From NCBI RefSeq assembly GCF_964275005.1, contig NC_092688.1:24976934-25040933 (forward strand): a stretch of DNA of 64,000 nucleotides, written 5' to 3'. The stretch comes from Diadema setosum. Taxonomy: Eukaryota > Echinodermata > Echinoidea > Diadematoida > Diadematidae. Positions 1-11,800 of the stretch are shown here, in pieces; the first letter of the stretch is position 1; every line of letters begins with the position of its first letter. A program made the position numbers and the translations under genes. A model generated the notes under the pieces. The model was not told the origin of the DNA. It made no database searches and saw nothing but the letters and a program-made list of their open reading frames with translations.

Positions 1-1606
1 GAAAAGAAAGATGATTTTTCTTCACATTTTGTATACAATCGTTATACTGTGACTTCAATAACTGTTCTAGAAAAAAAAAATATGAACTCCACTCTAAAAC
101 CATGATTGATGCAGCTCCATACGGGTTTCGAGAAAAATCGATCTACAAAAGTGCAGATATATGATAAAGTCCCTGCCTTTATAATAAACCTCTGAATTAC
201 GAAATTTGAGCAAAATCCGCTGGCTGATATAGACAGCACAGAACACGGAACAGGCAAAGGCGCTACCACCAAAAGCGTTACACGGCTATAATGTTTTATA
301 TTCATGAAGAATATACATACTTCTCCGCATTCATACACGCTCACTAACATCTACTGACAAATGATGTACCAAAAGCGAAGAAACGCGTGGGAAAAAAAAT
401 GAAATGAACAAGATCTACACACATTTTATAAATGATTTGATATCCCACAGACTGTCAACTCACACATAGTATAAAGTATCTCCGCTTACGAAAAAATAGG
501 AATCTTTAGACATGGTCTCTTAAACCCTGCAGCCATGTACCAAGTCGTTTATGCATTTTTCTCAAATTTCTCGCTGCGTTTTCTTCAATTTATTTGCCTT
601 TTATCCTGGTTGTATAAGATCGCCTTCAGGTTTCGAAACTATAAACTAAATTCTCTGTAAAAATCTACAAAGAAGGTATTTAACGATTGGACGCAACTCG
701 CATAAATTCTGCAGTATTGTTCTTTTCATGGAAAGGGGGGGGGGGACATATATCTTTCATTATTATTTATGAATCTACATTAATAGTGGATATCGCACAT
801 TGGTCAGTTGGTACGAATTCCTGGACGTTGAATATGCACTGACTGGTCAATAATGATACACACATTTTACAGCATATTACGCTATTATTCTGATATTATG
901 CCCTAAGTTCACAGAATGAACAAACACACAAGTGAATTTATATTTCATATTAAGATGACTTTTCCTTTGACAAATATGTGTTTTTGTAATCTTTGTGAAA
1001 TGTAGTTAATGTTATGTTTGATATTATACCGTTTTGCACCTTCATTTTTTTGTTTCACTTTGCAAAAAAATAAACAAATGGTACTATTCATGAGAGCGGG
1101 CCTGTACAACGTCAACACTTGGCATGTCTTATGAACTGTGTAGCCGGTAATACTTCATAAGGTGTAGCCTCTCTGAGGCACTTTGTTTTACAATGAACGT
1201 TTCTATACTCTATCCCAAATATTTTTAATCTATTTAGTCCTTATGATAAATTCGCTCTCTTGACTGAGCTTGCTGGAGATAGCCAGGCTGGAGACTACTT
1301 GCTTTCAATAGGAAGATTTCATTTTAACGTACCCCTCAATCACTTTGCTCATAGCCTAAACAGTTTATATTCGCGTGTGATACTCTACCGTGATCTGCAC
1401 TTTTTCATTTCTCACTAAGCTTCCATCAGTCTCTTTATTCACAAAATAAAACAAGTGAAATCAAATTCACGTACCCCAAAGAAATTCAAAACTTGCAAAT
1501 GTTGTTTTTCTTATTGTTGTTTTTAATTTCTGTCTTTAGATAAGAATGTGCACAAGTTGCATATACATTGCATATACATATATAGTATTAAGAAAAGAGT
1601 GGTGCC
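1..1606. other. No supported feature (flank of receptor 1)
   Basis: AT-rich sequence with no open frame that looks like protein, no terminal inverted repeat and no tRNA-like box that I can see. A G run at about 735-745 is the only simple feature. It lies beyond the 3' end of receptor 1 on the minus strand. Confidence 0.5.
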
Positions 1607-2780
1607 CGTTCAGCCATATCTGCAAAATATGGCTGTTCTTTTGAAGGTCCATGGAATGCACGAATGTATAATTATACATCTACGGCGTTGTTTATTATTT
1701 TTTATGCCTCCGCCACGAAGTGGTGCCGCCCAAGGAGGCATTATGTTTTCGGGTTGTCCGTCCGTCCGTCCGTCCGTCCTTCCGTCCGTCCGTAATGAAT
1801 TTTGTGGACAAGGTAACTATCGAAACCTGTTGAGGTATCCTAATGAAACTTGGCATGTATGTGTATTAGGGGGTGAAGTTGTGCCTATCAACTTTTGGGT
1901 GTACATGCTCAAGGTCAAAGGTCAAAAGGTCAAGGTCAAATACATAAAATTTCACTATTTCCACCGTATCTATTGAATGCCTGAAGATATTTTCTTGAAA
2001 CTTAGTGTATACATGTATTACCCAATTAAAATTCTCTGGTGAAAGTTTGGGTCATGAGGTCAAAGGTCAAAGGTCAAAAGGTCAGGGTCAAATACATAAA
2101 ATTTCACTATTTCCACCATATCTATTGAATGCCTGAAGATATTTTCTTGAAACTTAGTGTATACATGTATTACCCAATTAAGATTCTCTGGTGAGAGTTT
2201 GGGTCATGAGGTCAAAGGTCAAAGGTCAAAAGGTCAAGTAAAAATATTAAAACTTCTTTTTATTTCTCCGTACCTTGGAAAATTGTTCAAGGTATCTTCA
2301 TGGAACATAGTATATACATGTACTGACTGGAAGTGGTTATCTAGAGAATGTAGGGTTCATGGGGTCAAAGGTCAGGGGTCAAAGGTCAAGTGCAAGACTT
2401 CAAAATTTTACTATTACCCTCATATTTATGCAATGCCAGCAGGGTTATTTTTTTTACACTTGGTGTATGCGTGTGTAACCTAATAGAAATTCTCTGGAAA
2501 GTTTTTTTTTTTTTCTCTTTTTGCCTCAAAGGTCAAAAGGTCAAAGATCAAGTGAAATTGCTGAACTAACTTTTTCCTCCATATCTCGGAAGTGGCTCAA
2601 GTTACCTTGAAACTTAGTACATATTATGCATGTTCTACCTGAAAGTAATTATCTTATGAATTTTAGGGTCAAGGGCCAGATGAAAATGGTAACAATTTAC
2701 TATTCAATTCAGAAATTGCACTTTTTCTCCACACCTGTACCTTGAAAATTACTCAATGCCTAAATGTATGAATGGGTCAA
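1607..2780 (+). repeat. Composite repeat: TCCG array followed by AGGTCA-rich tandem units
   Basis: From about 1707 the sequence reads CCTCCGCCACGAAGTGG, then GGAGGCATTATGTTTTCGGG, then a TCCG microsatellite (about 1758-1793). A tandem array of units of about 150 bp follows. Two near-identical units start around 1938 and 2090, and more diverged ones run to about 2760. Each unit carries clusters of AGGTCA, for example AGGTCAAAGGTCAAAAGGTC, then a conserved block ending in ATACATGTATTACC. The open frames here are by-products of the repeat. I recall similar CCGCC/TCCG repeats from marine invertebrate genomes; the family name is not known to me. Confidence 0.7.
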
Positions 2781-3118
2781 AGTCAAGTTAAAGTCCTTAA
2801 ATCCCTAGATACATGCTCTCCTATTCATCCAATTAAACCTACGTCAAGGAAGGTGAACATTCAACACATTTGTGACAAACTTGTCATTCCAATATTTTGC
2901 CAATTTTGTGAAAATGTAATCACACAGTGTCCACATGTACTATCTAGACCTATTGGGAAAATCGTGCATTATGGCGGAGACATACCAGTCGCCAAAGCGA
3001 CATTTCTAGTTTTTTCTGACATTAAACTTTACAAACTTCGACAAATTGCCCTACATCGACGTAAATAAGCACTAAACAGTTTTTAGTAGTAACCATGATA
3101 AAGAAAATCATACATAAC

Positions 3119-3192
3119 AGGCACAGGACTCTAACCTACGACCTCCTAATCTCCAGACAGGCGTCATCTCCACTAAACAATCGAGCTTCCAA
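3119..3192 (-). repeat. tRNA-derived SINE head
   Basis: Read on the minus strand this is tRNA-like. An A-box-like stretch (TTTAGTGGAGATGACGCC) is followed about 30 nt later by GGTCGTAGGTTAGAGTCC, which contains a B-box-like GGTTAGAGTCC. A related B box occurs at 51604-51664. Stem pairing is imperfect, so a SINE or tRNA pseudogene is more likely than a working tRNA. Confidence 0.45.
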
Positions 3193-3199
3193 AAGCACT

Positions 3200-4752
3200 T
3201 CGTGTTGGTTTTATTCCTTATAGCATGCAGCGGGTACTGCATAATTATTCGACTTCATGTTTTCATTGCAAGAGATTGACAAATCACCCTACATCGACTT
3301 GGAATATTAATTCTTCCCAAAACTAGGAATACCAAGCAATAATCATTACGAATTTCGTTGTATTTCATGTCAACCAAGACCAGCAGTCAATTCGTCACTT
3401 CAAGACTAAAAACACCGTTGTGTGATGTAAAAGTAGGATTTCTCAGACAAAGGTTTTGTGGTGCCATTACAGCATATTTTGTAATATTTAACTTAGGTTG
3501 TTGTGTCCATTTCTGTAAATGCCTGAAGTTCAAAGATTTATTATACAATAACGATTTTATAACTCCTACTAACATAAAGAAGAGAAAAAGAAGTGCAATT
3601 TAAAGTACATGCATAGAATATCTTCTATGACTTTATGCATTGAGAATAGCGTATTACCCAGTGTACACATTTGTTACCAGCTCCATTTTTTTAGTTATAT
3701 CAAATCTCACACAACTACAACTCATTTTGATGACTGAATACCTGAATATAAGAACGGTCAAGTCCAAAATTTGGCCATCATCTTTGGAAACTCTTTTGGA
3801 AGCAATGCCAGTAATAGGGATAAAGTGACCGGTTTGCATTTAGTTAGTATACATAACATTCCGGTACCTGGAAAATTGAATATATCTATATTTGTTTGTA
3901 CATATGTTTCCATTTTTTTTTTTTTCTGCTGGACTTTGGCATTTCTTATATTCAGGTTGTTATAGTCCTACTATTCTACATTACCGCTAAATCATTTCAA
4001 GCAAATTTTATTCGGACTTTTTTGTTTCATTCTTTTCTTATTCATGGGTGCGTTGCGTCATTCTGAAATATCAAAAGGATATAATTTCCTGTCTCAACAC
4101 TTATAAAAGGTGAATAACTCAATTACTGACTAACTACCTCATACATTTCCTACGTGTTCATATACATATATAAATGTTTAATACTTTCCCAAATAATCCC
4201 GTTTTCACTTACTGACAATATTTTTGAGTCTTCATTGCTTCCACACTGGATGTTTTGTATATACTACTTAAATCATAAATCATATTTTGTAATATCAATA
4301 TCGATCAAATAGAATCGTAGCTACATAGTCCTCCATCAAGCTTGGAATAAAGAATAGCTTTCAGCACGATACTTGGTAGCTTCTCCTTCTTTCTCAAAAA
4401 GGGCCATACTCTTGACTAAATCTGAAATGCAAGTATTATAAACTTTAACCCAATTTGTGTTGCATAATTGAAGCATCGCATCAATAACCCAAGGGCCACG
4501 TGTTTTCTGTTTGCTCGGATTTATATTGGATGATTTGACATTATGACAATGACTGCAACATGTCATTCCAAGGTATCATATCCCACCCACCCCCCGAAAA
4601 AAAAATGAATAAATAAAGGCAAACATTTCAGAAAATTGCAGTGGTACAATATAATACGCAATAAATTCTACGGTGGAAAGAACTGTAACTGTGACTGTGA
4701 CGAATTGATATAATGTCAGAAACATTGGCAAACAAAAGTGTTGTTCTGCCTA
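3200..4752. other. 3' flank of receptor 1, no gene recognised
   Basis: AT-rich DNA downstream of the receptor 1 stop codon. It probably includes the 3' untranslated region. A TTTATT on the plus strand near 4007 would read AATAAA on the minus strand and is one possible poly(A) signal, not a firm one. The open frames here show no domain I know. Confidence 0.35.
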
Positions 4753-5824
4753 CTACATGTTATTAACATTCATGTACAGTTCCTCTTGCGATGGCTGCGT
4801 GACTTCAGCGTGGTCTCCTCTTGTTTTATCCACCTTTGCATACAACTCCTCTATTGATGAAGGTGTTTTTGGTGCTTTGTTCACAGTTGCATACAACTCC
4901 TCAGTTGATGAAGGTGTCTTTGCTGCTTTGTTCACAGCTGCATACAGTTCTTCACAAGGCTTAGGCTCTGGCTTCAAGAAAACAAGGTTTTCTTCATCAT
5001 GGTTTTCATCTTTTCTGATAAGACTATATTCGCTCGAATCGACATCGTGAGATATCTCACACTCTGCTTTGTTGAGAAGGTCTTCAGAAGGCACGATTTT
5101 TGCTGAACTCGAGCCAGAACAAGACATACTATTAGTTCTTCCAGAAGAAGACCCAGTCGCAGAAGGTAACCGGTCATGAATCTGTTCGTCGTCGTCATGA
5201 GTGGCATGCTTGATGCAATCGTATTTACTGTCCATGCATACATTGCTCGCTTGAGCGAAAACGTGGTCAGACCGTTCGCCAAAGTTCAGGGAATTATAAT
5301 AGCTATCATCAAACAAGCACGCTCTAGGAGTGGACTTGAAGTCATCTTTCGTCATAATGTCCTTTCTATTATCAAGGTCTACATCCTTGTAATCACAATC
5401 TTCATACACGCTCGCCAGTTGATCTAGTGATGTTTCCTGCAAGCACTGGTATCCATGGTAATCCGATGAATTCACTGCGGTCATCGAAGCCGTGGTGGCA
5501 CTGCCCATGTTACTGCCTACACTTGTAGAGGAGGAGGTGGGATCCACTCCGGCGATTCTAGAAGGACCGTTGCGTACCTCTTCAGTGTCCTGGTAGATAT
5601 GATACGGGTCTTCTTGATGATCTGTGACGTCACCAAAGCTGTTTCCCGAACGACTGGGAATAGGTTGGCGCATCATGTCAGCGTCAATGCTGGAATAGTC
5701 CAATAAATCAACATCATTCGTCGTGGATGCATTCTGGGTCGCCGTGCTTACAGGATATATCTGCAACTGACCGTCTTCCGAGTAGTTATTTGCCTGATTA
5801 GGCTGCCGCGATGTCCTGCGTTGT
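4753..5824 (-). CDS. Receptor 1 exon: cytoplasmic tail with tyrosine motifs
   Basis: Last exon, 357 residues from acceptor TTTCCGCAG to the stop at 4753. Acidic and Ser-rich, with about fifteen tyrosines in short signalling-like motifs: LDYSSID, DPYHIYQD, GYQCLQE, SVYEDCDYKDV and SEYSLIRK (fits the ITIM pattern [S/I/V/L]xYxx[I/L/V]). Then come four end repeats of EELYxxV (EELYAAV, EELYATV, EELYAKV, EELYMNV) spaced 12-20 residues apart. YMNV also fits the YxN Grb2-type SH2 site. The repeats share a KTPSS linker, so they arose by tandem duplication. No kinase, TIR or death domain. Phosphotyrosine signalling is an inference from the motifs. Confidence 0.85.
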
Positions 5825-8800
5825 CTGCGGAAATGAGATGAAAGACAACAGACACAAATTTGCAAGTTTTTGAAGAGTTCTTATCGTCGTAGTTTATAGT
5901 GAATGACAGACGTACATCTTGTCAAGCCAAATGCAAAAACAACAACAACAAACAAAAACAAAAAGAAATGCGCCTGCAATGCCGTTGTTTGGGATAATCA
6001 AGTCTGTTTTTTTATGTTCATATTTCTAAAACCATTTTCGAATTGAGAGAGACCTTCTTTTTCCTGAAGTACACAAACATTCAAGGTTTATCTACTTAGA
6101 AACACACATTATGCCTTAGATATTCATGATAATGTAGAGATCAATTATCATGACGTGATATATCATGTAGACATTGACTTAACTTTAAAGGGACTGTACA
6201 GTACTATTGAGGTGGGGATTCATGTTTTGAGCATTCCTACGTGAGATAATGAGAAACATCATATGAATTATATGAAAGAGCATGTCATTTTACGAAGGAT
6301 TCAAAGTTTATTTGATGAAAATTGGTTTTCAAATGGTTAGTTATCCAAAAAAGTGATGATAATAATAAAAGGCGACAGGCCACGCTTTTATTAGGATCTC
6401 TTTGTTTCACCTTGTTTTTGGATATCTCAGCCATTTCAAAACCTATTTTCATCAAATAAACTTTTGATACCCCTTGAATTGCATGCTCTTTGACATGTCA
6501 TAGAGTGGTTTCTGAGTATCTCGCAAAGGCTAAATTTTCACCTCGACTAGAACTGTACACACCCTTTAATGGACAGGGACTAAAGTATCATTGCAACGTA
6601 ACTCTGCTCCCCCAACAGGCCGGTAAAGGAAATGGCCTTGTCGTTCACCAACAATCACCAACTACATCACTGCCACTGCAGCCCCTTAACCAAATGTAGC
6701 TATACCTGTTTGCTAAAAGGACAAAGACTCCAATCATGAAACTACACCTCCCTTAGATCATTGAAAAAAAATGAAACTTCTATATTAGGATGAATGGGAC
6801 ATTTTTGGTATATTTCTTTATGTCAATATCATCCAAGTCATATTCGAGAAGCATTTCAATATAACCATTTCAAAAGTGTATACTTTTCTCCTATAAATCA
6901 ATGACGATAACAAACAATTGCAATACTGAATGATAAATTAGAAAAAAAAAAACACTTCAAGAAGGCACACCTCTTCTGCCGGCGGTTACGGCAAAGCAAG
7001 GACAGTACGACGAGGACTATGAGAACGACACTCACAAAGACTCCAAGAGCGAATGCTAACAATTTCATTCCAGGCCCTCGAGAATCTGCAACATGATTGG
7101 ATGGACCAATGTTTTGTTGACAATTCTGAAAGTGATGCAGCCACATCTAAGTTGTTTCTTTTTTCTTGTTTAGAATCATGAGAAAAGTTATTCAGCTTCA
7201 TTCTGTACAAATCATTTTACTGTAATCTAGCAATTATTTTCAGTTGCCTTAACTCTAACACTTCCCAAAAAATGCAATTTTCAGTAGGCAAATTGGAATG
7301 GATGCCAAGACAGGAGATATTGAGTGTACTTAAATCTGCCATTCAATGTAGAAAACGAAAAGAAAGAGAGAGAGAGAGAGAGAGGGAGAGACATCATGAA
7401 CACAATGTAAACTTCAAAATGATGGTGATCGTTTACTGACTGATAATTAACAAGAAATTTATATAGGTTATGGTATTCATTTATTATGAACTCTTTCTTG
7501 GACATATGACTATCAGTCTATTATTGAATATTGTATAATTTTGTAATAATTACTATTTTTTAAATCTCATTTGTAGAGACATTGATTATGAGCTCCTTGT
7601 GGAGACATTTATTATCACAACAATTAATATCTTATAATAATGTTTGATTTGTTTAAGATTTATTGTGCTCTGATTTGATACATACATGGTACACGTGTAT
7701 TTTGTTAAATAAAAGGTCCCATTGTTCTTTTTTTTCCCTTCCAAAACAAATACAGAAAGGTTATACATGAATAATTCAGATTTTGTAGAAAATGATAACC
7801 TCATTTAGCAATGAACTCATACTACTAAGTCAGCTTAGCAGTTTGCATGTGTCTGAGATTAAACCGAAGCGCCTTGTTTGAAAATACTTTTTTAATATGG
7901 TCCCATTTTTCTTTTTTTTTCCTTTCAAAAAGAATAGAAAAGTTATTCAAAAATAATTACATACATTTTGTGGAGAATGATAACCTCATTAAGTAATAAA
8001 CTCACATTACTAACCCAGCTTAGCAGTTTGCCTGTGTCAGAGATTAATTCGAAGTGCCTCGTTTGAAAACACTAATTATAATTAATACTTTGGCTAAAAT
8101 CTAATTCGATTTTAATGACAGTGAATGAAGTCCAAATGGCATCATGTATTTGTGTATATGAATAGATTTCTTTATTCATTTATGTTCTGCGCTCACAATC
8201 ACCAATACTCTGAGTAAGACACCGACTTACGTTAAAACCCAATATCTCACAATGACGAGTGTTTATCAGACACTGTCTGAAATCTGAACTTTGATCCCTA
8301 GAATAATCCCTGGCGAAATTTCAAAGAATATTTTGAAAATCGAAAAAACAAGGTTTTGTTAAGCACATTATCGTATTTTTGAATACATGTACTATGATAA
8401 TTGTTTGCTGATCTTTCGCATGTTTTTCACATTTCAACCTTTAATTTTTGTCAGTAGAGAGCAAGCGAATAGAAATATGCACGCAGGTGCTCCAAATGTA
8501 GTGCATGTTCTACACACAAATGTAAAAAATCTTGCACACAGATTATGTGTATTTTTCTTTCCAAAAGGTGTTAACTCTACTATTGACGGTAAAAAAAAAA
8601 GCACACTAGAATTTAATTTCACATGCTTTAAAGCCATTCATGCAATAAATGTACGTCCCATAATAGTACCCTACAATAGGATAAAGAAAACGGGCCTTGG
8701 AAAAAAAAAAAAAACAACTTTGCGTCTAAACTGATTTAAACAAAACATTTAGCGCTGCAATGTAAAACATATAAATGTTTCTCATCTTTTAAGAGGTCAC

Positions 8801-11800
8801 TGCTAGTGTTGGACAGCTAAAACGAGTAAATTTCTATTGAAATGATCAGAGTGATGAAAAATTGATTCAGCACTTTTTTTGATTGGGGGGGGGGGGGTGG
8901 AGGAATTCTTATCCCATTAGTAACTCAACCGCCTGAAACCGCTCGTCAGATTACTCCTTAAAACGCCCGAAACCGTCCGTCCGCTATTTTATAGATGTTG
9001 TTGTTGTTATAGTTGTTGTTGTTTGCTACACTATTTTGATTGTTTTTATATAGAATATATAATTACGTATCTTGAAAGATGTCAAAGGTAAACAAAACTA
9101 TGTCAGAATTATTTCTGTGACACACAAATCTCTTGGATGCGTCTTAAAATAGGCTTTGAAATAAACATAACTTATAATAGACAAAAATAAATATGCAGTA
9201 ATCTACTTTTAATACCTAATGTAGAAATATTGCGGTACCTTCTAGCGAACAATCAGCGATTATGTACGGAATCTTCAGGTGCTAAACGGTTATATATATG
9301 TGCTTCTATGTGCATTGTTCCTTTCTACAATACGTATTTTATTCATAAGGAGGATGAAACTCACTCAAAGGAGACGTTGATTCCCTTGTCGTCAAATCTT
9401 GTGTGGACCCTCTCATGTCTGAGTACAGAGAAATTGTAAATCAGCATCAACTAAGACAGGTAATTACGTTACAGTCAGCTGGCAAAGTTAATCTTATTCC
9501 ATAACCAATTTAATCCTCAACCAACAAAGTGTGTCCATACCATTATCGAGAAAAAAACAACACACAAACTACTCATGTATCTTTTTTTATATATATATGT
9601 CCTGTGTCAGGTTAATATTCATTGGTATCAACATAATACGATTCGCATGGTGTGTCAAGCAAATGGCGGAGACGTTGAGTCTTCAAGTTTAAATCATTTC
9701 ATCGTTAACGACCTAATAAAATGCGTGCAAAATGTTTTCATATGCAAAAGAAATGTAAAATATATGTCATGATTATCAATTTTATATGTTTTCAGTGTCG
9801 TTCCGATTTTTATCGCTTCTAGAAACTCCCCCAAATATCACATTTTCGGAGGACCTCGTTGCAGTTTTTGCGAAAAAATACGTCATGTGACCAACACCCC
9901 TGAACCGATTGATGACGTATAAGCACGGAGTTGTGCTCAGTTAGCAGACGCCGCTCAGCACTAGCACTTAGATTACTAGCTTGGTACACGCGCGTACACG
10001 TTAGCTAGCCCGGCCAGGCCCGGGCCCGGGATGTGCGCTCCCATTCGACCCACTGAGTGTCGACATGTACGCATTGCACGTACATTATCACTAAGTTATA
10101 GTAGCTTGCACAAAATTATACCTGGTAGGCCTACCTCGAGCATAATGTCTTTCCCTATATGGGTAAACTTCGACATTGATGATGATGATGATGATGATGA
10201 AGACTGCAGCTCCGACGATAGCGGAGAAGAAGAGGAGGCCCATGAAGTTGAAGGGGAAGATGGGGAGGGAGAGGCAGCCCATGAACCAGAACGTTATCGT
10301 GGGGCTGCACCTTACCGATATGAGCCAGCTGCATCTCCCGCTGCCAGTGCAAGAGCGAATGAACATGGCACCAAGTCCGAGAATAGACCCCACGGAAACG
10401 ATCGCCTGGGAAATACAGTGGTATGTGTGGTATGCCCCCATAGTTTAACGTTAGAAAGGACTGTATTCTACATGATTGACACTGTAAGTTGTAACTGTTT
10501 TCCTAGTAAGTAGCAGAAGAACAGACCCAGCTCGCTCACAAAGTGAGCGGCTACTCCGGCCGCCGCAAGCGGGAGCGTCCCGGCCGTGGCCTGGCCTGTC
10601 GGCCGGCGCTAACAAGTTAAACTAGTACTAGTAGTAGTAGTCTACTAGTCCTACTACTAGTAGTAGTACTAGTACCACTTGGTCTAGTAGACTAGTAAGT
10701 AGTAACAGTGGCAGAATCTTTGGTAGTAGTACAGAGGCTACACTCTAAACAATGTACATTTAGGGGGATTAGAGTATGTTACAGGGTGGGTCGTGGCAAA
10801 AAAAAAAAAAAAGAAAAAAAAAAGGCCTAACCAGTTTCCCATGGTAAGTTTCTGCAACAATTGTTATCAGTAATTTAGATGCGCTTAGAAAAACCATACC
10901 AAGAATGATCGTCAATTTTGGTCGAGTAGTTTTTGTTTTATGATACATATCATACTGTGGAAGGAAGACCCACCGCCGTGCTTACTACCGATAAACGCCA
11001 CGGTGGGGCTGAATTCACGAGAAGGCCTAGGCGAGTCGCCGTAAATAGTAGTACAGAAACGCAGTGGTGGGTAAGTAAAATAGGCCCCATCGCAGTGCGC
11101 GTGCACCCTTGCATTTATAGCAAGCAAGGGTTGGTCCTAGGATTAGGGTTTAGGGTTAGATAGGGTTGTATTTATGGTTAAATTGGCCGTTAAATTAGTC
11201 GAGGGACATAGGAAGTCCTATTCGCCGCATTCACGAGTATTATACTGCGGAAGGATTAAGCCCCACCGCCGTGCTTCTACCCATGAACGCCACACGGTGG
11301 GGCTGGATTCACGAGTATAAACAGGCGAGTCGCCGTAGTATTAGTACAGTGTACAAACACGCAGTGGTGGGGCCTATTTCACGAGTTTGCCTACAAATCT
11401 ATGTAAGCTTAGCGTTGTCCAAGTGCGAAATATCCTTTTCTCGCCACAGTCTTCATGGTCTTACAGTGAAAATAATGGATATTCAAGCATACCACAGTTG
11501 TAATCAGGGGCCTGTCTTATAAAGACTTGTGATAGAAATCAATCACAAGTTTTTTTTGTGTGCTGCAATGCAAGTTGCGATTGATTTGGGGACTTGTGAT
11601 TGATTTGAAGGATTTATAAGACGGGGCCCTGTATTATTGGAAGTATTAGATCCGATACAATTCAATAAATATTCTTTTGTCCGAAGGCTTAGCCAATGAC
11701 AATAGTGCAGCGCGGCGCTAGCTATGCGCTCGCTAGCTCGCTCCCCCGCCAGCGCTAGCCGCCGGCCGGTGCTATCGCTGCGCTGCGCTAGTCTTGCTAG

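Noticed and set aside
42-350. Minus-strand open frame of 102 codons
   Set aside because: Low-complexity, Phe/Val-rich translation in AT-rich DNA with no domain, no splice context and no repeat in the paralogous region.
1548-2483. Plus-strand open frames of 142 and 108 codons
   Set aside because: They read through the TCCG microsatellite and the AGGTCA tandem units (RPSVLPSVR, VKGQRSKGQV), so they are by-products of repeats.
4757-5427. Plus-strand frames opposite the receptor 1 tail
   Set aside because: They are antisense shadows of the EELYxxV repeats and the tail exon; the minus-strand reading has the motifs and splice sites.
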